NCBI GenBank assembly: GCA_900696495.1
Contig: CAADGI010000020.1
Coordinates: 1-64,000 of the forward strand
DNA length: 64,000 bases
Direction of reading: 5' to 3'
DNA from: an uncultured Alphaproteobacteria bacterium
GTDB lineage: Bacteria; Pseudomonadota; Alphaproteobacteria; Micavibrionales; Micavibrionaceae
Part shown: piece after piece, positions 34,815-46,252 of the stretch
Numbering within the stretch: position 1 is the first letter of the stretch
Layout: the number at the start of each line of letters is the position of its first letter
Notes under the pieces: generated by a model
Seen by the model: only the letters and a program-made list of their open reading frames with translations
Database searches by the model: none
What the model was told of the DNA's origin: nothing
Translations under genes and position numbers: made by a program

Positions 34815-36522
34815 GAGGAACTATACTCTTCTTTTCATTACCATTTTCTTTATTTTTAGCGCCGAAGCCAGCGCCGAAGAGTTTTTTGGCCTCGCTATGC
34901 ACGGCAAAGCGAAATACGGGCCCGAAGCCACGCATCTCGACTATGCCAATCCAGAAGCGCCCAAGGGCGGCTCCATCACGCTGGCCGGCCTCGGCACCTA
35001 TGACAGCATCAATCCCTATGCCCTCAAGGGAAAGGCGGCGGAAGGCCTGAACCTCGTCTATGACCGCCTGATGGCCCGGGTCTGGGACGAGCCCTTCACC
35101 ATGTACCCGCTCATCGCCGAAAAAGTCGACGTGCCGGAAGACCGCTCCTCGATCACATTTTATCTAAACCCGAAAGCGCGCTTTCATGACGGCAGCCCCG
35201 TCACCGCCGACGATGTCGTGTTCTCGTTCGAGACCTTACGCGATCATGGCCGCCCGAACATGCGCCGCGTTTATAAAATCGTCAGCGAGGTTAAAAAACT
35301 CGGCGACCGCACCGTGCAGTTCAAACTTGGGCCTGAGCGCGACCGCGAAACCATCATGATCATCGCCATGATGCCCGTGCTTTCGAAAACATGGTGGTCG
35401 GGCCGCAATTTCGATGAAAGCGTTCTCGAAAAACCGCTGCTGAACGGCCCCTACAAAATCGCTGAAATCGATCCGGGCCGCCGCATCGTCTATGAACGCG
35501 TGCCCGATTACTGGGCGAAGGATCTGTTGCCCAATGTCGGCCACTTCAACATCGACCGCATCGTCTACGATTACTACCGCGACGACACCGTCGCCTTCGA
35601 AGCCTTCAAGGCCGGCACTCTCTCTCTGCGCCGCGAATGGGACGCCGGCAAATGGGCGGGCGGTTATAATTTTCCCGCCGCGAAAGACGGCCGCGTCGCG
35701 ATGGACGAGCTTCCCCATGGCCGCCCGGAAAAAGTCCGCTCCTTCATCTTCAACACCCGACGTGCGCCCTTCGACGACATCCGCGTGCGCCAGGCGCTCA
35801 TTCTTATGTTTGATTTCGACTGGATGAATAAAAATCTTTTCCACGGCCAGTACAAACATATCAATAGTTATTTCCCCAATTCCGAACTCGCCGTGCCGGA
35901 CGCGCCGCCGCCTCCCCCGGCGGACCCCCGCGCCAACATGCGCAAGGCCAACGAACTCCTGAACGAAGCGGGCTGGAACATCGTCAAGGGCTGGCGCATG
36001 AAGAATGGCAAGCCGCTGGCCTTCGAAATCATTCTCAGCGCGCCGGAAGATGAAAAAATCGCGTTGCAGTTTAAAAACGCGCTTCAGAAAATCGGTGTTG
36101 ATATCAGCGTCCGCCTGCTCGACAGCGCGCAATATATCCGCCGCCTCAACGAATATGATTACGACATGACACTTTACTATTGGCTCTCGACCCTCTCGCC
36201 CGGCACCGAACAGGTACTCTACTGGACCTGCGAAGCCGCCAAGCAACCCGCCCGGTTTAATTACGCCGGCATATGCGATTCCGAAATCGACGCCCTCGCC
36301 CGCCAGGTCGCCCAGGCGCGCGACCGGGCCGAGCTTGTCTCCACGGTCCGGAAGCTGGACAAAAAACTGCTGGAAGGCGCCTACATGATTCCCCTTTATT
36401 ACGCAGGCGTCGATGACGTCGCCTACTGGAAACCCCTGCGCAGGCCGGAACAGACGCCCCTCTACGGCATGGTTCAGGAGACCTGGTGGATTGATCCTGC
36501 CGGGACAGGCAAACAGCATTGA
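34813..36522 (+). CDS. Periplasmic family 5 binding protein, YejA-like
   Basis: Solute-binding protein of peptide-type ABC transporters. A signal peptide (about 1-20, cleavage near AEASA) is followed by the family opening GLAMHGKAKYGPEATHLDYANPEAPKGG, which is characteristic of YejA-type oligopeptide/microcin C receptors, and by FHDGSPVTADDVVFSFE. 569 residues, normal length. No permease or ATPase gene is adjacent, so it must work with a transporter encoded elsewhere. An alternative start lies two codons upstream at 34807. Confidence 0.88.
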   Translation: MRNYTLLFITIFFIFSAEASAEEFFGLAMHGKAKYGPEATHLDYANPEAPKGGSITLAGLGTYDSINPYALKGKAAEGLNLVYDRLMARVWDEPFTMYPLIAEKVDVPEDRSSITFYLNPKARFHDGSPVTADDVVFSFETLRDHGRPNMRRVYKIVSEVKKLGDRTVQFKLGPERDRETIMIIAMMPVLSKTWWSGRNFDESVLEKPLLNGPYKIAEIDPGRRIVYERVPDYWAKDLLPNVGHFNIDRIVYDYYRDDTVAFEAFKAGTLSLRREWDAGKWAGGYNFPAAKDGRVAMDELPHGRPEKVRSFIFNTRRAPFDDIRVRQALILMFDFDWMNKNLFHGQYKHINSYFPNSELAVPDAPPPPPADPRANMRKANELLNEAGWNIVKGWRMKNGKPLAFEIILSAPEDEKIALQFKNALQKIGVDISVRLLDSAQYIRRLNEYDYDMTLYYWLSTLSPGTEQVLYWTCEAAKQPARFNYAGICDSEIDALARQVAQARDRAELVSTVRKLDKKLLEGAYMIPLYYAGVDDVAYWKPLRRPEQTPLYGMVQETWWIDPAGTGKQH

Positions 36523-36582
36523 GTAGAAGCCCCGCTCCTGCTATCATTTTACAGTGTTCATTAATGATTCTGGCAGATTCTC

Positions 36583-37107
36583 ATGATATTCCGGCTTAAA
36601 TCCCTCGGTCTTCCGCTTGTTTTTGCATCTGTTTTGGCGCTTGGCGCCTGCTCGACGCCGGATATCGATAACGGCCAGTACTGGCAACGCTCCAGCGTTT
36701 CCGACGCCATCTATACCGAAGGCCCCAAAGCCCAGCAGATGCTCAACCGCGACATCAGCCGCTGCGTCGTTGAACTGCGCGAACTCGAAGGTCTCGGTTC
36801 TATCAAGGACGCGATCCCGACCGACCGTCACGGCAAGGTCCTGGATCCCGATGAAATGGACAAGGACGAACTGGCCGACTGGGACACGCCTGAGCGCGAC
36901 GGCGCCCTGCTCGCCGAGCACACCGATTACACCGATTTCGAAGGCTGCATGCTCGCCAAGGGCTGGGAGCGGATAAAATACGTTCCTTATGAAGTCTCGA
37001 CCAAGGCCCGGCGTTCATGGTTCCAGTCGCACGTCGATTACGGCAAGGACCCGCGCGATGCGCCGATCTCCGCGCCGAAAAACAGAGACCAGCAATATAA
37101 TGATTAA
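36583..37107 (+). CDS. Putative lipoprotein, 174 aa
   Basis: Signal peptide with lipobox ALGAC (cysteine about residue 23), then a soluble domain with two further cysteines (SRCVVEL, EGCMLAKGWERI). The phrase EGCMLAKGW is common in small envelope lipoproteins of proteobacteria, where it ends a domain of unknown function. It stands alone and ends with a 4-nt stop overlap with the heptosyltransferase gene. Confidence 0.75.
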   Translation: MIFRLKSLGLPLVFASVLALGACSTPDIDNGQYWQRSSVSDAIYTEGPKAQQMLNRDISRCVVELRELEGLGSIKDAIPTDRHGKVLDPDEMDKDELADWDTPERDGALLAEHTDYTDFEGCMLAKGWERIKYVPYEVSTKARRSWFQSHVDYGKDPRDAPISAPKNRDQQYND

Positions 37108-38063
37108 GCCGCGCCTTTTAGTTTAGCCCGGAATTTTTCCAGCCGCTCGCGCACGGAATCGACGCTTAATGACGTCATCAGGCTCGGCGCTGTCGCCGGA
37201 TCGTAATCCTCATAAGCAATCAACTCGTCATAGCTCTCCGGCGTTGAAACATAATCCGCGTGCGCGCCCCACGGCCGGTAAAGCTGCGGATAGCTCGGGC
37301 CGAACAACCCTAACGTGGGAACGCCCGCCGCCGCCGCCGTGTGCATGAGGCCGGAATCGTTTCCGATATAAAGCGCGCAGCGCGCCAGCGCCGCCGCCAC
37401 CGTCCCCGCATCGGCCTTGGCGATCATGTTGATTTGCCTCTCAGGCGGCACGGAATGAAGAACTTCCTCGGCAACGCTCTCCTCGCCCGGCGCGGCAAAC
37501 ACCGCCACCCGCGCCCCCGGCAGGATGCCCGCCGGTTCCGTGATATGCCGGATGATCTCGATGAATCTTTCCGCCGGCCACATCTTGCCTTGCCAGTTCG
37601 CCGCCGGGCCGACGCCCAGCACCGCCCCGCCCGCAGGAACAAACCGCTCGGCCGCGTTCTTCTGCCCCTGCGTGAACCACACTTCCGGCGATGGCACACC
37701 CGTCAGCTTCATCACCTGCGCCGCCTGCTCGACCTTGTGCCGTTGGGAATTCTGCCGTCCTAAAATGAAACGCTGCTTCGCATAGATCAGACGCGACACG
37801 GCAGAATTGCGCATGTCCACCACCATGTCCCATTGCGTGCCCGCCACCTGCCGCCACAGATCCAGCCAGTGCAGGCTGAATTGACGCTTCTCCAGCGAAA
37901 TGACTTTATCAAGGGCCGGATATCCCGCGAACAGCGACGCCGCGATCGGCCCCGCCACGATCGTCACGCTGGCGCCCGGGTATGTTTGCGTTATATAACC
38001 GAGAAGGCCGGTCGAAAGAACGGCATCGCCCAGGCGGCTCGATGTGATGAACAGGACCTTCAT
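37104..38063 (-). CDS. Glycosyltransferase family 9 (ADP-heptose:LPS heptosyltransferase)
   Basis: Transfers heptose to the inner core of LPS at the cytosolic face of the inner membrane. The 319 residues show the GT9 start KVLFITSSRLGDAVLSTGLL, the nucleotide-sugar region GVGPAANWQGKMWPAE and the C-terminal IGNDSGLMHTAAAAGVPTLGLFGPS. It resembles WaaF/WaaC, but which heptose it adds cannot be told. ATG at 38063 is used; only 9 nt separate it from the divergent ygfZ start, so the promoters lie inside the opposite genes. Confidence 0.88.
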   Translation of the reverse strand: MKVLFITSSRLGDAVLSTGLLGYITQTYPGASVTIVAGPIAASLFAGYPALDKVISLEKRQFSLHWLDLWRQVAGTQWDMVVDMRNSAVSRLIYAKQRFILGRQNSQRHKVEQAAQVMKLTGVPSPEVWFTQGQKNAAERFVPAGGAVLGVGPAANWQGKMWPAERFIEIIRHITEPAGILPGARVAVFAAPGEESVAEEVLHSVPPERQINMIAKADAGTVAAALARCALYIGNDSGLMHTAAAAGVPTLGLFGPSYPQLYRPWGAHADYVSTPESYDELIAYEDYDPATAPSLMTSLSVDSVRERLEKFRAKLKGAA

Positions 38064-38072
38064 AAAGAAATC

Positions 38073-38879
38073 ATGGCAGAAACAGCGTTTTATACAACCC
38101 TGAAAAATCGAGGGATCGTGCGGGTTTCCGGCCCGGACGCCCGCAAATTCCTGCAGGACATCATCAGCAACGACATCAACCTGCTGGACGCGCAACCCTG
38201 TATCTACGCCTGCCTGCTGAACGCGCAGGGAAAATTCCTGCATGATTTTTTCATCACTGGAAAAGACGGCGCGCTTCTCCTCGAATGCGAGGGCGGCCCG
38301 CGCGCGCAGGATTTATTCTCCCGCCTCTCAAAATACAAACTCCGCGCCAATGTGAAAATTGAATGTGAGGAAAGCGTTGCCGTTTATATAATATTGTCAT
38401 CCCGGCGAAAGCCGGGATCTATGGTTAACACAATTGAAAATGTTGAAATGGATCCCGGCTTTCGCCGGGATGACAACTTTGTTGCTGACCCGCGCCATCC
38501 TGATCTCGGCTTCCGCACATTTGAAAAACCAAAACTTCCTGAACAACCATTCGAAACATGGGACCGCTTCCGCATTTCTCTTACCATCCCCGACGGCAGC
38601 CGCGATCTCATCCCTGAAAAATCCACGCTCGACGAAGGCCGCATCGATAAATTAAACGGCGTCTCCTACGACAAGGGCTGTTACGTAGGCCAGGAACTTA
38701 CCGCGCGCATGCATCACCGCGGCCTCGGCAAAAAACATCTTTATACGATTAACGGCGAACTGCTTCGCGAACCCGGCGGGGAAATCCGCGTGAACGACGC
38801 CCTGCTCGGCGAAATGCGCTCGCGCTGCGGCGATATCGGGCTGGCGCTGCTTAAGGATGAATATGGCGGCAGTGAATGA
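38073..38879 (+). CDS. ygfZ: Iron-sulfur cluster assembly protein YgfZ with a repeat-derived insertion
   Basis: Folate-binding protein of the GcvT fold needed to maintain certain Fe-S enzymes. The signature KGCYVGQELTARMHHRG is intact near the C-terminus, and the N-terminal GPDARKFLQDIISND is typical. Between the N-terminal domain and ADPRHPDLGFRTFE lies an extra stretch of about 28 residues (SSRRKPGSM ... MDPGFRRDD) translated from a family A palindromic repeat at 38396-38474. The frame is unbroken, 268 residues in all, so the protein is probably made. Confidence 0.93.
   Translation: MAETAFYTTLKNRGIVRVSGPDARKFLQDIISNDINLLDAQPCIYACLLNAQGKFLHDFFITGKDGALLLECEGGPRAQDLFSRLSKYKLRANVKIECEESVAVYIILSSRRKPGSMVNTIENVEMDPGFRRDDNFVADPRHPDLGFRTFEKPKLPEQPFETWDRFRISLTIPDGSRDLIPEKSTLDEGRIDKLNGVSYDKGCYVGQELTARMHHRGLGKKHLYTINGELLREPGGEIRVNDALLGEMRSRCGDIGLALLKDEYGGSE
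38396..38474 (+). repeat. Family A palindromic repeat inside ygfZ
   Basis: 79 bp, arms GTCATCCCGGCGAAAGCCGG and CCGGCTTTCGCCGGGATGAC. It is read in the same frame as the copy in dxs and has the same length. Confidence 0.92.
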
Positions 38880-38938
38880 TTTTCGGATATTTTTTGGTAT
38901 ATTTACTTGAATTACGAGCAATATAATTGCGTATTAAT

Positions 38939-38967
38939 TTGACATATTATAAAAAAACTGCTAAAGT
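38939..38967 (+). promoter_or_regulatory. Promoter of the 95-aa orphan
   Basis: TTGACA (38939-38944), a 17-nt spacer and TAAAGT (38962-38967) in an AT-rich stretch, about 42 nt before the ATG. Confidence 0.6.
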
Positions 38968-39009
38968 TGGGTTTACTCCTGATTCTTCAGTTCAGTAGAG
39001 AGAGGCACT

Positions 39010-39297
39010 ATGGTTTCGAAATATTTTGAAAAGACGGTTGAACCCGTTAGCGGTTATGAAGATCCGCGTTTTGTGGACCTGACCGATCCTGACACCGGCA
39101 TTGCCGTAATCGGATTCAGGGACTATCCCGACCATCGATATACTGAAGAAGAGCTTCACAACATTCTGCTCGGCAACGGACACTCCTATATGGATACCCA
39201 AACGTTGAGCGATGCGCACTACGCGATAAAAGCGTTCATAAGAAAACAAAGCCCGTCTTCAGACGCAGTCGAGACTCTGACAAGCCCCACTCTTTAA
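39010..39297 (+). CDS. Hypothetical protein, 95 aa
   Basis: Small acidic soluble protein, unrecognised. No signal peptide. A GAGAGG ribosome-binding site precedes the ATG and a consensus promoter lies upstream. The C-terminal part (HYAIKAFIRKQSPSSD) is helical, then disordered. It is one of several orphans in the window with the same promoter type. Confidence 0.55.
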   Translation: MVSKYFEKTVEPVSGYEDPRFVDLTDPDTGIAVIGFRDYPDHRYTEEELHNILLGNGHSYMDTQTLSDAHYAIKAFIRKQSPSSDAVETLTSPTL

Positions 39298-39421
39298 AGG
39301 ACTGTTCAGGCCCTTGCTTTTAAAAGCGCCTGCCGGGACTCGCGGCTGGCTTTGCCGAGGGATGAAGCGGCCGGATGATTTTTATTGCCATTCCCGCCCC
39401 CATCCCGCTATTGTCTGCATT

Positions 39422-39781
39422 ATGACAAACAAATTCGATGAAATTACAGGGTTTTTGGACCCAAGGCGCGACTTCGACCGCGCCTGCATCGAGCCATCGG
39501 AAAAAGAATTTCTGAGAAAATTTGCCAACGGCAAGTTTGAGGCCAGAGTAAATGAGGCGGATTTGGGATTGGCCGTGATGAGAGGATTTTACAGGGGCGG
39601 CTCTGTCGGCCTGCTGCTGGGTTCTTTTTACGATGCCGCCTCCGGACATCCGGGCTCGGCCTCCGCGCTCGGCGCTGTCTTGGGCATCGTGCTGGACAGC
39701 GGGCAGATTTTAGTGAGGCATACAATGCGCGAGCCCGCGCGCGAAAAAGCCGCGATAAATTCCCAAAACGATCAAATCTGA
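39422..39781 (+). CDS. Hypothetical protein with a glycine-rich hydrophobic segment, 119 aa
   Basis: Acidic N-terminal half followed by a hydrophobic, small-residue-rich stretch at about 60-98 (GGSVGLLLGSF, then SALGAVLGIVLDSG) that could insert into a membrane as a hairpin. No signal peptide. ATG at 39422 is preferred; the frame extends upstream without a good start. It ends 4 nt before the convergent ppdK stop. Confidence 0.5.
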   Translation: MTNKFDEITGFLDPRRDFDRACIEPSEKEFLRKFANGKFEARVNEADLGLAVMRGFYRGGSVGLLLGSFYDAASGHPGSASALGAVLGIVLDSGQILVRHTMREPAREKAAINSQNDQI

Positions 39782-39785
39782 TTAA

Positions 39786-42488
<2,703 letters not shown>

Positions 42489-42593
42489 ACGTAACTCCCT
42501 GAACTCTATTCTAAAAGGGTGTAGCCTTTTTAAACGTCCCGAATGAAAAAGTTAAGCAAAAAACACCGGTTTTGAGCCGTTTTAAGCTTAATT

Positions 42594-43130
42594 TTACAGG
42601 TTTTTCACCAACATCAGGCATAACTGGTCGTCTATAGGCTTGAATTCGCCCTCTGCGACGATTTTCCGGTCATAAGTCGCCCCGTAACCGTCAGGAACAT
42701 AGCCAAGCTTTATATAAAGCCTCTGCGCCGCCCCGAACCCCGGATGCAGCCCGAAACTGATGCCCATACGCTTACACCCCTTGCGTGCAGCAAGTTCCTC
42801 GCAATACAAAATCATTTTGGTGGCAATGCCCTGCCTCCTGAATTCAGGCAGAACATTCAGGTCCTGGATTTCCGGAATTTCATGCGCCTTGAAATATCCG
42901 TATTTCGGCTCCCAGTTCAGCAGGCAGTACCCCGCATCCTCACCTTCTTCCGCCGCGATGAGAATCAGCCGCTCCCCCGCTTCCTGGAATTCTATCTGCT
43001 GCTCGAAATAATCCGGCTCCTTGGCCTGGCGCATCGCCAGCGACATTTCTCGCAAGGAATCCAGGTCTTTATATCCGGCCTGCCGAATCTGTATGTCAGG
43101 CATGTCCTTTTGTATTTGTGTATCGGCCAT
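42594..43130 (-). CDS. GNAT-family N-acetyltransferase
   Basis: 178 residues with the GNAT acetyl-CoA motif A as EFRRQGIATKMILYCEE and motif B near LGYVPDGYGATYD. Substrate unknown. AGGAA precedes the start. It is divergent from the 174-aa periplasmic gene with only 20 nt between starts. Confidence 0.85.
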   Translation of the reverse strand: MADTQIQKDMPDIQIRQAGYKDLDSLREMSLAMRQAKEPDYFEQQIEFQEAGERLILIAAEEGEDAGYCLLNWEPKYGYFKAHEIPEIQDLNVLPEFRRQGIATKMILYCEELAARKGCKRMGISFGLHPGFGAAQRLYIKLGYVPDGYGATYDRKIVAEGEFKPIDDQLCLMLVKNL

Positions 43131-43150
43131 AAAATTCCTAATAATAGAGG

Positions 43151-43675
43151 ATGCGTATGCTTATCCGTTTCACACTTATAGCACTTCTCGCCGGTTTTGC
43201 CTCCCCCGCCTTGGCGGAAGGCACCAGCGGCATGCATTACACGAAAATACAGGACACCGCGCCCGACAGTGGCACCACCCACATCCGCATGAAAACGGTC
43301 GGGCAGGATGAGGAGCCCCCCAGGCAGGAAGAACCGGCGCAGATCCGCATCTGGAACAAATACAAGGCCCTCGCCTCCGGCAAACCCGAAATGACGGAAG
43401 AAGAAAAAGAAGCGCAGGAAGCAGCCGATAAAAAAGAGGCCGGGGAAAAAGCCGCCGCCGCTGAAAAAGCCAAACAGGAGGAAGCGGAAAAAGCGGCCAG
43501 GGTTGAACAGCAGCCCGCGCCGCCCACCGGCATCGCCGCGATCATCGATGAATACCGCCGCAACAAGGCGCAGCGCAGCCAGATGCGCAGCCTGACGATT
43601 ACTAAACCCGCCGATTTCCAGCCCGCCGCCGGTGAAACCGAAGAAACCAGGCCCCAGCCGAAGCCGGAAGGTTAA
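43151..43675 (+). CDS. Predicted periplasmic coiled-coil protein, 174 aa
   Basis: Signal peptide (about 1-23, ending PALA) followed by a soluble protein dominated by an Ala/Glu/Lys-rich helix at about 80-120 (EEKEAQEAADKKEAGEKAA), probably a single long coil. Polar, proline-containing tails at both ends. No family recognised. The composition suggests a spacer or tethering role in the envelope. Confidence 0.6.
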   Translation: MRMLIRFTLIALLAGFASPALAEGTSGMHYTKIQDTAPDSGTTHIRMKTVGQDEEPPRQEEPAQIRIWNKYKALASGKPEMTEEEKEAQEAADKKEAGEKAAAAEKAKQEEAEKAARVEQQPAPPTGIAAIIDEYRRNKAQRSQMRSLTITKPADFQPAAGETEETRPQPKPEG

Positions 43676-43682
43676 AGTTTTT

Positions 43683-43774
43683 CGTCATCGCGAGCCGACG
43701 TAGTCGGCGTGGCGATCCATTTTTGGATTGCTTCGCGCAGCTTGCCCTCGCGAAGGCAGGGGCTCGCAATGACG
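43683..43774. repeat. Palindromic repeat, family E
   Basis: CGTCATCGCGAGCC at one end and GGCTCGCAATGACG at the other form imperfect arms; two inner hairpins (CGACGTAGTCG, CCTCGCGAAGG) lie between. Only one copy was seen in the window; the sequence type is common in alphaproteobacteria. Confidence 0.65.
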
Positions 43775-43811
43775 CTGGTATTTTTGCCATTGTTCCTATA
43801 AAAATCATTTC

Positions 43812-44825
43812 ATGACAGCACAGGCCGGAAAGAAACAAGCCGCACAGCCAAGCCCGCTCGACAGGCTCTCCGACCTGCTCGCCGGCGACATGAAATCGGT
43901 GAACGCCGAAATCATCCGCCGCATGGATTCCCCCGTCGCTCTCATTCCAAAACTCGCGAGCTATCTGATCGCCGCGGGCGGCAAACGCATTCGTCCCCTG
44001 ATGACTCTTGCTTCAACTTCGATTTTCAGCGGCGACATGACACGCGCGCACAACCTCGCCGCCGCCGTTGAATTCATCCACACCGCCACGCTGCTCCATG
44101 ACGATGTTGTCGATGAAAGCACCGCGCGGCGCGGACAGGATTCCGCCAATCTCGTCTTCGGCAACCAGGCCAGCGTCCTCGTCGGTGATTTTTTATTCTC
44201 CCGCGCTTTCCAGTTGATGGTCGATGACGGCTCGCTGGATGTCCTGCGCATTCTCTCCGACGCCTCCGCCATCATCGCGCAAGGGGAGGTCATGCAGCTC
44301 TCCACCGCCAACAATCTCTCGACCGGCATGGGCGAATCTCTCGAGGTCATCCGCGCCAAGACCGCCGCCCTCTTCGCCGCCGCCTGCGAAGTGGGCCCTG
44401 TTGTCGCGGGCGCCGACGCCGCCGCGACCCGCGCCATGGCCGAATACGGCCTCAATCTCGGCATCGCCTTCCAGATCGCCGACGACGCGCTCGATTACGC
44501 CGCCACGCAGGAAAAAATCGGCAAAACGCCGGGCGATGATTTCCGCGAAGGCAAGATGACCGCGCCTGTCATCCTCGCGCTGATGAAAGCCTCGCCCGGG
44601 GAACTGAAATTCTGGTCGCGCACGCTCGGCGAAAAACAGCAGACCGAACAGGATTTCACCGAAGCGCAACGCCTGATCAAAAAGCACGATTCAATCGCCG
44701 AATCCCTCGCCCTCGCCAATGATTACGGCGAAAAGGCGCGCCTCGCCCTCGCCGAAGCGCCCGATCACCCGATACGGGCCTTACTCGATGAATTGATTTT
44801 CTACACGATCAACCGCGATAATTAA
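43812..44825 (+). CDS. ispB: Long-chain polyprenyl diphosphate synthase
   Basis: Builds the octa- to decaprenyl side chain of ubiquinone. The 337 residues have GGKRIRPLM, the first aspartate motif LLHDDVVDESTARRG without the two-residue insert of ispA, and the second as IADDALDYAA. No insert and a larger cavity region indicate a chain longer than C15. Its stop overlaps that of the receiver gene by 4 nt. Confidence 0.93.
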   Translation: MTAQAGKKQAAQPSPLDRLSDLLAGDMKSVNAEIIRRMDSPVALIPKLASYLIAAGGKRIRPLMTLASTSIFSGDMTRAHNLAAAVEFIHTATLLHDDVVDESTARRGQDSANLVFGNQASVLVGDFLFSRAFQLMVDDGSLDVLRILSDASAIIAQGEVMQLSTANNLSTGMGESLEVIRAKTAALFAAACEVGPVVAGADAAATRAMAEYGLNLGIAFQIADDALDYAATQEKIGKTPGDDFREGKMTAPVILALMKASPGELKFWSRTLGEKQQTEQDFTEAQRLIKKHDSIAESLALANDYGEKARLALAEAPDHPIRALLDELIFYTINRDN

Positions 44826-45226
44826 CCGACCGCCGCGCTGCGCTCCTGCCACAATTTTTCAATCTGCGAACGCAGATTCTTCGGCTCCAGCGGTTTGTAA
44901 ATAACGCCGATCACACCGAGCGCCTTGTAATCCTCGATCATTTTTACTTTCTGCCGGTCGGTCACGAAAATCACCGGCGAATTTGTATAGGCCGGGCTCT
45001 TGCGCAGCGCGTCGATCGTGTCCGGCCCGTTCATGTCCGGCATGCGCAGGTCGAGCAGGATCAATTCCGGCTGCAGCTCGCGCAGCCGCGCGATCAACTC
45101 CCGCCCCGTCGCGCAGGTCACCAGGAAATGCGGATCGTCCTCGTCCCCGCCCAGCGCGTCCTTGACGATTTTGCGCGCCTGCGGCTCGTCGTCGACATAA
45201 ACCATGCGTTTTGGAAAGTCCGTCAT
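44822..45226 (-). CDS. Single-domain response regulator
   Basis: 134-residue receiver with the acidic pair D12/D13 (YVDDEP), phosphorylation site D59 (LILLDLRMPDMNGPD) and K111 (YKPLEP). No output domain. A cognate kinase is not encoded nearby. Confidence 0.88.
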   Translation of the reverse strand: MTDFPKRMVYVDDEPQARKIVKDALGGDEDDPHFLVTCATGRELIARLRELQPELILLDLRMPDMNGPDTIDALRKSPAYTNSPVIFVTDRQKVKMIEDYKALGVIGVIYKPLEPKNLRSQIEKLWQERSAAVG

Positions 45227-45281
45227 AGCAACTGGAGTTTACCATTTTTCACGGCCATTCCGAAGAGGCCTTGAATTGACT

Positions 45282-45302
45282 ATATACCCCTTAGGGGTAT
45301 AT
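45282..45302. promoter_or_regulatory. CsoR-type copper operator
   Basis: ATATACCCC-TTA-GGGGTATAT, perfect 9-bp arms around 3 nt, matches known CsoR-family operators (TACCCC...GGGGTA). A TTGACT (45276-45281) lies at its left edge and TATATT (45298-45303) at its right, so bound repressor would block the promoter. A csoR gene lies in the operon below. Confidence 0.88.
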
Positions 45303-45310
45303 TATAAGAA

Positions 45311-45934
45311 ATGAGAATTTTAAACCTGCTGGTCTTATTGCTGGTTTTACCTATAACCGCCCACGCCCGCCCCGTGTCATGGCCCGGCAGCTGGATGGTC
45401 ATGATCATGAACGATATGGTCAGCAACGGCGCACAGGTGAATTACACCGTCACGCCGAAATACGCGCTGGGCGTCCAGCATGAATATTTCCGTGAGGAAA
45501 AATTCAACATGGATGCCGCCACGCTCGATGTGCTGCTGAAGCGCTGGAACAACCAGGGCTCGCAGGCCAATCTCTATCTCAAATCCGGTGCGGGCGTTGC
45601 ATATGGCAGCGGCGAAACCGACCCCGCCGCCTTCGCCGGGCTGGAGATCGACTGGGAAAATCGCCGCTTCTTCACGCTCTACGAAAACCGCGTCCTCTGG
45701 GCGGGCGACCAGGACAAATTCATCAAGCACAAGGCCCGCCTCGGCGTCGCGCCATACGAGGGCGATTACGGCGACCTGCATACATGGCTGATGCTGCAGG
45801 CCGATTACGACGCCGGAGCTGACGATACATTCTCGCTTACGCCGCTGGTCCGGCTGTTCAGGGGCACGACACTGGTCGAGGCCGGCTACAATCTCGACGG
45901 CGCGGTTTTATTTAATTTCACCCAACAATTCTAG
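45311..45934 (+). CDS. Predicted outer-membrane or periplasmic protein of the copper operon
   Basis: 207 residues: signal peptide (about 1-19, ending AHA), then a region of alternating strands ending in an aromatic residue (VLFNFTQQF), the usual signature of an outer-membrane beta-barrel. Likely strands include YTVTPKYALGVQHEYF and SLTPLVRLFRGTTLVEAGY. No metal motif. It is the first gene of the CsoR-controlled operon. Transcription is expected at about 45310 and there is no Shine-Dalgarno sequence, so the mRNA may be leaderless here. Function unknown; metal export across the outer membrane is a guess. Confidence 0.65.
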   Translation: MRILNLLVLLLVLPITAHARPVSWPGSWMVMIMNDMVSNGAQVNYTVTPKYALGVQHEYFREEKFNMDAATLDVLLKRWNNQGSQANLYLKSGAGVAYGSGETDPAAFAGLEIDWENRRFFTLYENRVLWAGDQDKFIKHKARLGVAPYEGDYGDLHTWLMLQADYDAGADDTFSLTPLVRLFRGTTLVEAGYNLDGAVLFNFTQQF

Positions 45935-45943
45935 GAGGCGCAT

Positions 45944-46252
45944 ATGAAAAAACTTTTCCTTATCCTCACGGCGATTATAACTTTCTCGTCCCCGGCCCTC
46001 GCCAATCATAATGGCAAATCGCATGGTCCGATAAAAACCATCGTCGTCGGCGTCGACGGCATGGTCTGCGATTTCTGCGCCCGCTCGATGGAAAAAATCT
46101 TTTACCAGGAGGACGGCGTGGAAGGAGTCATCATCGATCTCGATAAAGAATCCATGACCCTTGAAATCGACGAAGCCGCCGCCATCTCGGACGAAAGAAT
46201 AAAAGAACGCGTCTATTACGCTGGCTACAAAGTCAGGGACATCACGCGATGA
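45944..46252 (+). CDS. Periplasmic heavy-metal-associated (HMA) protein
   Basis: 102-residue protein with a signal peptide (about 1-20) and one HMA domain carrying GMVCDFCARSMEKIF, the CxxC copper/zinc-binding loop. It resembles MerP/CopZ-type metal chaperones, but exported. AGGAGG lies just before its start. The stop overlaps csoR by 4 nt (ATGA). Confidence 0.85.
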   Translation: MKKLFLILTAIITFSSPALANHNGKSHGPIKTIVVGVDGMVCDFCARSMEKIFYQEDGVEGVIIDLDKESMTLEIDEAAAISDERIKERVYYAGYKVRDITR

